Positions 1-5,366 of a DNA stretch of 13,539 nucleotides are shown piece after piece. Position numbers and translations under genes: made by a program. Each line of letters opens with the position of its first letter. Position 1 is the first letter of the stretch. This DNA is from Helicobacteraceae bacterium UBA6016. GTDB lineage: Bacteria > Campylobacterota > Campylobacteria > Campylobacterales > UBA6016. Where the stretch lies: assembly GCA_002428055.1 (NCBI GenBank), contig DIZY01000115.1:6150-19688 (forward strand), in the 5' to 3' direction. A model generated the notes under the pieces. The model saw only the letters and a list, made by a program, of their open reading frames with translations. It did no database searches and was not told the origin of the DNA.

Positions 1-29
1 TTTGCCAACAAACACCGCAATAAAACCCC

Positions 30-51
30 AAAAAACAGAAAAATTGTCGTA
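30..51 (+). repeat. 22-bp direct repeat, copy 1 (upstream of the NERD gene)
   Basis: Identical over 22 bases to 4689-4710; the core is AACAGAAAAATTGTCGTA. The copy ends 56 bases before the NERD gene start. Weaker gapped similarity extends upstream (CAAACAC at 9-15 and 4666-4672; GCAATA at 17-22 and 4682-4687), and a second shared block follows downstream (78-95 and 4836-4853). A perfect 22-mer is very unlikely by chance in this window even allowing for its A-richness. It may be a shared operator or promoter element, or a duplication left by island assembly. Confidence 0.8.
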
Positions 52-77
52 AAACCAGAATAAAAACGATAAGCAAT

Positions 78-107
78 ATGTTTAAACAAAAAATAAATTG
101 GATTTAA
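78..107 (+). other. Vestigial 9-codon ORF resembling the N-terminus of the MoxR gene
   Basis: ATG at 78 opens a 9-codon frame ending in TAA at 105-107, directly against the ATG of the NERD gene at 108 and in the same frame. Its first 18 bases match the first 18 bases of the MoxR gene (4836-4853) at 17 positions, and the peptides share M-x-KQKI. It sits downstream of the same 22-bp repeat that precedes the MoxR gene. I read it as a leftover of a duplicated 5' end rather than a functional peptide, although a short upstream ORF coupled to the NERD start cannot be excluded. Confidence 0.5.
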
Positions 108-881
108 ATGTTAGATACTTCTGCGCTTTTGGGCTCAATATTTTCCGGTGCATGGCCTTTTCTTCTTTTAATTATTATTGTTTTGTTTTTTAGAACTCCA
201 TTTATGAAGGGAAAAATAGGCGAAGGACTTGTGAATATCGCAAATTCGGTAGTACTAGATGAGACGGTTTACATCCCCGTCAAGAACATCACCTTAATGC
301 TTGCGGACGGCAGCACAACGCAGATTGATCATGTTTTGGTCTCAAAGTACGGCATCTTTGTTATCGAGACAAAAAATATGAAAGGGTGGATATATGGCGA
401 TGAGTGTGAAAAGTATTGGACGCAACAAATTTTTAAACAAAAACATCAATTTCAAAATCCGCTTCACCAAAACCGCCGTCATATTAAAGCGCTAGGGGAA
501 GTTCTTGGGCTGCCTTTGTCTGTTTTTGTTTCGATTGTCGTGTTTGTCGGGGAGTGCAAATTCAAGACTGCCAAGCCTTCAGATGTCTTTTTGGGAATGT
601 CATATATCCGCTTTATTCGTTCGTTTACAAAAGAGGAGTTTAGCGATGTTCAGATAGAGCAAATCGTCAATAGTCTGCAAAGTCAGTGTCTTAAGCAAAG
701 TTTTCAAACCGACCATGTTCATGTTAAAAATCTCAAAGAGCGTCTCAACCAACCCTCCAATGCCAAAGTATGTCCAAAATGCGGCGGTACGATATTGCTT
801 CGCAATAATCGTGCAAACGGCAACGCATTTTATGGATGTAGTAACTATCCAAGATGCAGACATACGGAGCAAGCCAAATGA
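108..881 (+). CDS. Membrane-anchored NERD nuclease-like protein with C-terminal topoisomerase-type zinc finger
   Basis: 257 residues. Residues 14-28 form one hydrophobic segment followed by basic residues, which would leave the rest in the cytoplasm. Residues about 35-150 fit a NERD domain (restriction-endonuclease-like fold): GEG with E39, IDH with D74, and GIFVIETKN with E87 and K89 as the D...ExK-type active-site residues. Residues 222-250 form a C4 zinc finger (C222, C225, C244, C250; CPKCGG ... FYGCSNYPRC) of the kind found at topoisomerase I C-termini, which suggests nucleic-acid binding. The ribosome site is weak (TTGGA at 98-102). The last four bases overlap the start of the GHKL-NOV_C gene, so the two are probably co-translated. 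DNA targeting is inferred from the domains; no substrate can be read from the sequence. Confidence 0.88.
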   Translation: MLDTSALLGSIFSGAWPFLLLIIIVLFFRTPFMKGKIGEGLVNIANSVVLDETVYIPVKNITLMLADGSTTQIDHVLVSKYGIFVIETKNMKGWIYGDECEKYWTQQIFKQKHQFQNPLHQNRRHIKALGEVLGLPLSVFVSIVVFVGECKFKTAKPSDVFLGMSYIRFIRSFTKEEFSDVQIEQIVNSLQSQCLKQSFQTDHVHVKNLKERLNQPSNAKVCPKCGGTILLRNNRANGNAFYGCSNYPRCRHTEQAK

Positions 882-3800
882 ATATTGACGACTTCAATGA
901 ACTCACTAAAAAACGAATTGCTCATATTGAGTCATGCAGGCTCAATGGCGACAACTCCCATAGTATTATCGCAAACCTCTACTCTGACAGTACACACTTT
1001 CTTTATGAGCTTCTCCAAAACGCCCAAGACGCAGGGGCGACGACAATCTTGTTTGAGCTTTATCCAGATAGGCTTGAGAGTTCGCACAACGGTAGAGCGT
1101 TTAGTTTTTTTGATGTGGAGGCGATTACCACTATTGGAAGCTCAACCAAATCAAATGAACCAAACAAAATTGGAAAATTTGGAGCCGGTTTTAAATCTGT
1201 TTTTTCTATAACAAATACGCCTCATATTTACGGCGATACCTACAACTTCAAAATTAGCGATTATATCATCCCAAAATCCATTGAACCACTTGAAAATAGA
1301 AATGATGGATATACTACTGTCATATTGCCGTTTGATAGGGTTGAGGCGAATCTAACAACGCACTACGACTCTATAGCAAAACGCCTTCGTACAATCGGCA
1401 AGGATGAGCTTATTTTTTTAAGCAATCTAAGTCGTATTGATTGGAAAATAGGCGACGAGGTCGGCTATGTTGAAAAAACTGTAGAAAAAAACGAGGGTAT
1501 CCATTCGCTGCTTTGCATTAATACGCAAAGTAAAACGGAATATTTTGAGTTATATACGCATGAATTCAGTATAGAAGACAAAGCTCTTGAGTGCAAAATC
1601 GCATTTGCTATGGATGCAGAGGGTAAATATATTCCTGTTAGCGTTAGCCCACTTTATGTATTTTTTCAGACCGTCGTTGCGACAAATATGCGCTTTTTGG
1701 TTCATGCGCCCTACAAAACGACGCCAAATCGTGAAACTATCAATTTTGATGACCCTCAAAACGAAGCTATTACCGAAAACATCGTTGAGCTGTATAAAAA
1801 TATTTTGATTGATATGGCAAAGCGTAAGGTTTTGGATGTTCAAATATTACAGTTGCTTCCGCTTTCGTCTCAGAGCGGCAAAGTTGCGCAAAAGTTATTT
1901 GCCGCATCTATCGAAATCTTCAAAAGTCAGCCGTTAATCCCGACGCAAGATGGCGGATATGCGTTGCCAAGCGAGATATTTGCAGTTGCTCAGGGGACGG
2001 ATGCTTCTTTATTTGAGGAGGCCGGCACTCATAAGCTTTTTCAAAAGTCGGCATGGCTTCACTCATCGCTTTTGGAATCAAAATACAACACGATAAAGTG
2101 TTTTTTGACCGCCTATGCTGGAATGATGGAATATACGCTGGACAAAATTATCCAACAGTTTGACGATAATTTTTTGAGCGCACAAAGCAACGACTGGATA
2201 GCTTCATTTTACGGTGAATGCGCAAAAAATCAACTCAGGGTTAATGGCTTTTTATCTTCGCTTCCGCTGGCTAGGCTTGAAGATGGCACACATGTCGCTT
2301 TCAAAAGCGCTAACGGAGAAGTGCAGATCTACCTGTATCCGCAGACCCCGACAAGGTTTCGTTGTGTTCATCCGGATATTTCCGCCTCTGATATTGCAAA
2401 GCCGTTTTTTGATGCCATTGCTATAAAAACCCCGGATATTGTTGATGAAATAAAAGAGTTTATTCTTCCTTTGCTGACAAATTTAGGGTTGACGGATGGT
2501 TATTTCGAAGCTTTTTCGGCGCTCTCTCGGATGTACGATGCAGCGTCCGAATCGAATCAAAAAAAGATTGTAGAGCTAATCGAAAAATCGGCATGTATCT
2601 TTTGTATTAGTGACGGAGTCAAAAAACTCAAATATCCGCACGAGGTTTACCTGCCGACCAAACAGCTAAAACGGTGGTTTGTTGCGAGTCCTGCCGCTTC
2701 AACAATGGACGAGAAACTGTGGGGTATTTTGGATGGGACGACACTGGGCTCATTGTTGTCGTTTAAAACAAGACCAGATGTATTGCCAACCTCGCCGCAC
2801 ATTGACCAAAGCCACAAGGAGCGGTTGCGTCATACTGCCTTGGTGGCAGAATTGGACGGGGATGATTTCGAGCTGGATGGGCTTGGGCGACTACTTGACA
2901 ATCCCGTTGACAAGGAACTTAGCCTTGTTATTTGGGAATTTCTAATCTCACATCTAAAAGATAAAAATATTCTTCGTGGGTACTATCGATGGCGAGGGGC
3001 TGCAGGTAACTCACACGAAAAAGATTTTGACTCTAAAATTTGTACGCTTTTGAAGAACGCCGAATGGGTTTTCGATGCTGATAGTACGGCGCATAAGCCT
3101 ATGGAGCTTAAACTTGAGGAGATAGCCGAAGAGTACGGTTATGATTTGCTCGGGGTTGAAATAAAGGAGTATTTGGCTCTTATGTCGTTTAAAACCGATG
3201 CAATCGAAGAGCTTGAAAAACAAGGGCTTAAGGTTGTAACTCTGGAAGAATATGAGGCATTAAAAAAATTACAACAAAAACAAAGTAGTGAGGTAGAAGA
3301 TATAATCTTGTGGGAACATGCATCGCCGGATACTGCTAAGTGGACAATGGAGGTTGAGGCAAAAACGGCAGAGGTTCGCATCGAAACCACAAAGTTTAAA
3401 GCAAAAAAATCAAAAGACCTTCAAAAGCAAACTTCTCGAAGCTTTTTTGAGGATGCATTTGATGAGGAACACTATGCACCAGTTGTTCCAAAAGCGATAC
3501 GCAAAGCAATCGGGGAGTGGAGCGAGGAGTATGTTTATCGTTACTTGCAGGAGTTCTGTGAAAATAATAAAGACAAGAGGTACTCTGTTCGCCGGATGAA
3601 TGAGGGCGCTAATATCGGGCGTGGGTATGACTTTGTGCTGATGAGGGGTGATGAAGAGCTTCGCTATATCGAAGTCAAAGGACGAGCCTCAAACACAAAT
3701 GAGTTTGAAATCTCTAAAACCCAATGGGGATTTGCCAAATTTCTTTACGATAGTGGAGAGGGCTATAAATACGCAATCTTTGTTATCAAAAATGCGGGCA

Positions 3801-3895
3801 CAACAAGTGCAAGCCTAACATCCATCAATAATCCAGTAAAGATGTGGCTGGATGGAGATTTGGAAATTGCAAGGATAGAATTATCGTATAGCTAA
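878..3895 (+). CDS. Hsp90/sacsin-like GHKL ATPase fused to NOV_C (DUF3883) nuclease-like domain
   Basis: 1005 residues from the ATG at 878, chosen because it overlaps the upstream stop as ATGA and has GGAG at 866-869; an ATG at 854 would lie inside the NERD zinc finger. N-terminal ATPase: the N-box is ELLQNAQDAGA (E44, N48, D51), then HNG at 70-72 and the glycine-rich lid IGKFGAGFKSVF (98-109). This arrangement is that of sacsin, NO VEIN and bacterial relatives. Residues 130-790 are a long middle region I cannot assign. A charged helical stretch around 800-830 may be a coiled coil. C-terminal 878-1005: NOV_C, with GE at 879-880, GYDF (D918) and YIEVKG (E932, K934), a restriction-endonuclease-like D...ExK pattern. 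The likely role is an ATP-gated nuclease or effector acting with the NERD protein, in the manner of prokaryotic conflict systems. The domain calls are firm; the defence role is inferred. Confidence 0.9.
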   Translation: MNIDDFNELTKKRIAHIESCRLNGDNSHSIIANLYSDSTHFLYELLQNAQDAGATTILFELYPDRLESSHNGRAFSFFDVEAITTIGSSTKSNEPNKIGKFGAGFKSVFSITNTPHIYGDTYNFKISDYIIPKSIEPLENRNDGYTTVILPFDRVEANLTTHYDSIAKRLRTIGKDELIFLSNLSRIDWKIGDEVGYVEKTVEKNEGIHSLLCINTQSKTEYFELYTHEFSIEDKALECKIAFAMDAEGKYIPVSVSPLYVFFQTVVATNMRFLVHAPYKTTPNRETINFDDPQNEAITENIVELYKNILIDMAKRKVLDVQILQLLPLSSQSGKVAQKLFAASIEIFKSQPLIPTQDGGYALPSEIFAVAQGTDASLFEEAGTHKLFQKSAWLHSSLLESKYNTIKCFLTAYAGMMEYTLDKIIQQFDDNFLSAQSNDWIASFYGECAKNQLRVNGFLSSLPLARLEDGTHVAFKSANGEVQIYLYPQTPTRFRCVHPDISASDIAKPFFDAIAIKTPDIVDEIKEFILPLLTNLGLTDGYFEAFSALSRMYDAASESNQKKIVELIEKSACIFCISDGVKKLKYPHEVYLPTKQLKRWFVASPAASTMDEKLWGILDGTTLGSLLSFKTRPDVLPTSPHIDQSHKERLRHTALVAELDGDDFELDGLGRLLDNPVDKELSLVIWEFLISHLKDKNILRGYYRWRGAAGNSHEKDFDSKICTLLKNAEWVFDADSTAHKPMELKLEEIAEEYGYDLLGVEIKEYLALMSFKTDAIEELEKQGLKVVTLEEYEALKKLQQKQSSEVEDIILWEHASPDTAKWTMEVEAKTAEVRIETTKFKAKKSKDLQKQTSRSFFEDAFDEEHYAPVVPKAIRKAIGEWSEEYVYRYLQEFCENNKDKRYSVRRMNEGANIGRGYDFVLMRGDEELRYIEVKGRASNTNEFEISKTQWGFAKFLYDSGEGYKYAIFVIKNAGTTSASLTSINNPVKMWLDGDLEIARIELSYS

Positions 3896-3902
3896 TATCT
3901 TT

Positions 3903-3934
3903 CCCCAAGTCTGGTATGCTAAAATAAATAAAAA
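3903..3934 (+). promoter_or_regulatory. Promoter-like repeat with extended -10 TATGCTAAAAT
   Basis: Eight bases after the stop of the GHKL-NOV_C gene. TATGCTAAAAT at 3915-3925 is an extended -10 box. The 32 bases 3903-3934 match 9317-9348, the leader of the ydhR gene, without gaps at 27 positions. A hairpin with a T-run follows at 3958-3980, so transcription from here may stop early, and a second -10 box closer to the DUF433 gene is the better promoter for that pair. Confidence 0.4.
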
Positions 3935-3957
3935 ACGACAAATCTCTTTTATTGAAT

Positions 3958-3980
3958 TAGGGAGACTATCTCCTATTTTT
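3958..3980 (+). terminator. Candidate rho-independent terminator after the GHKL-NOV_C gene
   Basis: GGAGA (3961-3965) pairs with TCTCC (3969-3973) around a 3-base loop. Two outer pairs follow past a bulged G, and then TTTTT at 3976-3980. The stem is short, so strength is uncertain. The position between the NOV_C gene and the toxin-antitoxin pair suits a terminator for the first operon. Confidence 0.4.
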
Positions 3981-4024
3981 CTCATTTTTGGCTTTGCTCA
4001 AAATGTAAGTATGAATCATTTGTG

Positions 4025-4035
4025 TATGCTATAAT
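4025..4035 (+). promoter_or_regulatory. Extended -10 promoter of the DUF433/DUF5615 pair
   Basis: TATGCTATAAT contains a perfect TATAAT hexamer (4030-4035) with the extended TGC element, 25 bases before the ATG at 4061. No convincing -35 box is present, as is usual for Campylobacterota sigma-70 promoters. Confidence 0.55.
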
Positions 4036-4060
4036 CAGACAAAATAAAAAAGGCTAAAAG

Positions 4061-4297
4061 ATGAGTTCGCATATCGGACGAATTACTATTGATAAAGATA
4101 TTTGTCACGGCAAGCCCACCATTAGAGGCATGAGGTATCCTGTAGAGAATATACTTGAGCTTTTGAGTAGCGGCATGAGTATTGAAGAGATACTTGAAGA
4201 TTACAAGGATTTGGAGAGAGAGGATATTTTGGCTTCTTTGGAGTTTGCGACCAAGCTCAGTCGGATAAAAAAGATAGAAATTATTCCCGCTGCATGA
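4061..4297 (+). CDS. DUF433 antitoxin (VapB-like)
   Basis: 78 residues, the usual size for DUF433 proteins. The diagnostic HGKPTIRGMR sits at residues 16-25, followed by YPVENILELL and a helical segment that resembles a small winged or ribbon-helix DNA-binding region. The ribosome site is AAGG at 4050-4053. The stop overlaps the next start (ATGA, 4294-4297). DUF433 genes commonly precede a DUF5615 PIN-like gene and act as the antitoxin and autorepressor; that is family knowledge, and neutralisation of the partner here is inferred. The gene has its own -10 box and a terminator-like hairpin separates it from the nuclease module upstream, so it is probably an independent unit between two larger modules. 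Confidence 0.85.
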   Translation: MSSHIGRITIDKDICHGKPTIRGMRYPVENILELLSSGMSIEEILEDYKDLEREDILASLEFATKLSRIKKIEIIPAA

Positions 4298-4644
4298 AAT
4301 TTCTGATAGACGCACAGCTCCCAAGCTCGTTAGCAGAATTTTTGAGGCGTAGAGGTGTCGATTCTATTCACACTTTAGATTTGCCAAAATCCAACAAAAC
4401 AAGCGACGCTGAAATTTGCGCAATCGCTAAAGATGAAAATTGTATTGTTGTCACAAAAGATTCTGATTTTATAGAATCGTACTTATTGACGGCGACGCCA
4501 TCAAAAATTCTTATTGTCAACACCGGCAATATTAAAAACTCAAAACTCTTGCAACTATTTGAAATAGCTTTAGATGAAATTTTGACCTCTCTAAAAGAGT
4601 CAAACTATGTGGAGATAATGGAAGATAAAATTGTAGTTCATTAA
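4294..4644 (+). CDS. DUF5615 PIN-like ribonuclease toxin (VapC/Mut7-C type)
   Basis: 116 residues. It opens with MKFLIDAQLP (D6, first acidic residue), has SDAEI (D38, E40) in the middle and VVTKDSDF (D56, D58) after it, then the strand ILIVNTGN. This matches the small DUF5615/Mut7-C PIN-fold family, whose acidic cluster binds metal for RNA cleavage. All key acids are present, so the toxin looks intact. Translation is coupled to the DUF433 gene by the 4-base overlap. The target RNA cannot be told. The pair resembles mycobacterial VapBC45-type modules, from memory. No terminator is obvious after it; the 22-bp repeat copy 2 follows 45 bases later. Confidence 0.85.
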   Translation: MKFLIDAQLPSSLAEFLRRRGVDSIHTLDLPKSNKTSDAEICAIAKDENCIVVTKDSDFIESYLLTATPSKILIVNTGNIKNSKLLQLFEIALDEILTSLKESNYVEIMEDKIVVH

Positions 4645-4688
4645 CCCGCCCGTTTCTCCTTGTCGCAAACACAACGCTTTGGCAATAT

Positions 4689-4710
4689 AAAAAACAGAAA
4701 AATTGTCGTA
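4689..4710 (+). repeat. 22-bp direct repeat, copy 2 (upstream of the MoxR gene)
   Basis: Perfect match to 30-51. This copy lies 125 bases before the MoxR ATG, against 26 bases between copy 1 and the vestigial ATG at 78. Its last five bases are the start of a 15-bp palindrome absent from copy 1. The two copies enclose a 4.66-kb block that holds the NERD, GHKL-NOV_C and DUF433/DUF5615 genes. Confidence 0.8.
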
Positions 4711-4720
4711 TTAAATACGA
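4706..4720. promoter_or_regulatory. 15-bp palindrome, possible operator
   Basis: TCGTATTAAATACGA is a perfect inverted repeat with 7-base arms around a single central A. It overlaps the end of repeat copy 2 and lies upstream of the candidate -10 box (4775-4780) of the MoxR-VWA operon. The form suits a dimeric repressor site; no regulator is encoded beside it except the toxin-antitoxin pair. Confidence 0.4.
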
Positions 4721-4774
4721 GCTATCCTTGTTGGGCTATTTGCTCGGATATTAGCTTTTGCAGAATATTTTTAG

Positions 4775-4780
4775 TAAAAT
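4775..4780 (+). promoter_or_regulatory. Candidate -10 box of the MoxR-VWA operon
   Basis: TAAAAT preceded by TTTTTAG, 55 bases before the MoxR ATG. It has the same hexamer as other -10 boxes in the window but lacks the TATGC extension. A purine-rich AGGAGAG at 4816-4822 lies 13 bases before the ATG, rather far for a ribosome site. Confidence 0.3.
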
Positions 4781-4835
4781 CTTCCCCTAAAACAAAACCA
4801 AAGCTCAATTTTCACAGGAGAGTCGATTGTAACCT

Positions 4836-5366
4836 ATGATTAAACAAAAAATACAGACCCTTTTATCGCAAATGAATCACGATTTGGTTGGTAGAGAAGA
4901 GGCTTTTAAGATTGCGCTCCTTACTGTCTTATCCGGTGAAAATATAGTTTTAATAGGACCGCCTGGAACGGGAAAAAGTATGATTGCTCGTCGTATCGCC
5001 GAAAGTATAGAGCGAGTAGATGGCGGTGGATATTTTGAGTATCTGCTTACAAAGTTTTCAACTCCGGAAGAGATTTTCGGTCCTTTGTCGATTGCTGAGC
5101 TAAAAGCAGATAGATTCAAACGCAATACGGTTGGTTACTTGCCTGGCGCTCAAATTGCTTTTTTGGATGAAATTTTTAAGGCTAGCTCTTCAATCCTCAA
5201 CTCCTTACTTACCATACTAAATGAGCGAATTTTTCATAATGGCGCTAATGCGCAAAAGTTCCGCTACTCTCTCTTATATCCGCCTCAAACGAGCTTCCTA
5301 CAGGGGAAGAGGAGTTGGCTGCTCTTTATGACCGTTTTTTGGTTCGTATTTTTGTGGATTATGTGA
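4836..5366 (+). CDS. RavA-type MoxR AAA+ ATPase, 5' part (frameshifted gene)
   Basis: Genuine coding up to about base 5255 (residue 140); the last 36 residues before the stop at 5366 are out of frame. The ATG at 4836 is the first possible start, because TAA lies in frame at 4830. Walker A is GPPGTGKS (41-48). A RavA-like EEIFGPLS follows at 78-85, Walker B is IAFLDEIFK (107-115; D111, E112), then the second-helix region NSLLTILNERIF. This order is typical of MoxR/RavA ATPases, which work with a VWA-domain partner as a chaperone-like pair. The rest of the ATPase (sensor 1, arginine finger, C-terminal lid) continues in the -1 frame. If only this frame is made, the product is a truncated ATPase without sensor 1 and is probably inactive. 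Confidence 0.8.
   Translation: MIKQKIQTLLSQMNHDLVGREEAFKIALLTVLSGENIVLIGPPGTGKSMIARRIAESIERVDGGGYFEYLLTKFSTPEEIFGPLSIAELKADRFKRNTVGYLPGAQIAFLDEIFKASSSILNSLLTILNERIFHNGANAQKFRYSLLYPPQTSFLQGKRSWLLFMTVFWFVFLWIM
5249..5258 (+). other. -1 frameshift point in the MoxR gene
   Basis: The -1 frame is closed by TAA at 5246-5248. From AAA (5255-5257) onward it reads KVPLLSLISASNELP, the RavA sensor-1 region, while frame 0 reads nonsense from TTC (5259). The shift must therefore lie in these ten bases, GCGCAAAAG. One extra A in the AAAA run (5254-5257) would restore a 701-residue protein. Possible causes are a 1-base deletion, an assembly error in a short A run, or slippage on A-AAG; no X-XXY-YYZ heptamer and no clear downstream structure are seen. 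Confidence 0.85.

Noticed and set aside
600..872. 90-codon - strand frame inside the NERD gene
   Set aside because: It runs opposite to the NERD zinc-finger region, whose motifs are clear on the + strand.
854..877. Earlier ATG for the GHKL-NOV_C gene
   Set aside because: It would start within the zinc-finger codons of the NERD gene without a ribosome site; the ATGA overlap at 878 with GGAG upstream is better.
4719..4759. Hairpin AGCTATCC with GGATATTAGCT followed by TTTT, a possible terminator or leader attenuator before the MoxR gene
   Set aside because: The stem needs a 3-base bulge and an 18-base loop; it is too weak to list as a feature.
5249..5266. Classical programmed -1 frameshift site
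   Set aside because: The bases before CAA-AAG do not give an X-XXY-YYZ heptamer and no strong hairpin follows; only a weak A-AAG slip is possible, so indel or error is as likely.
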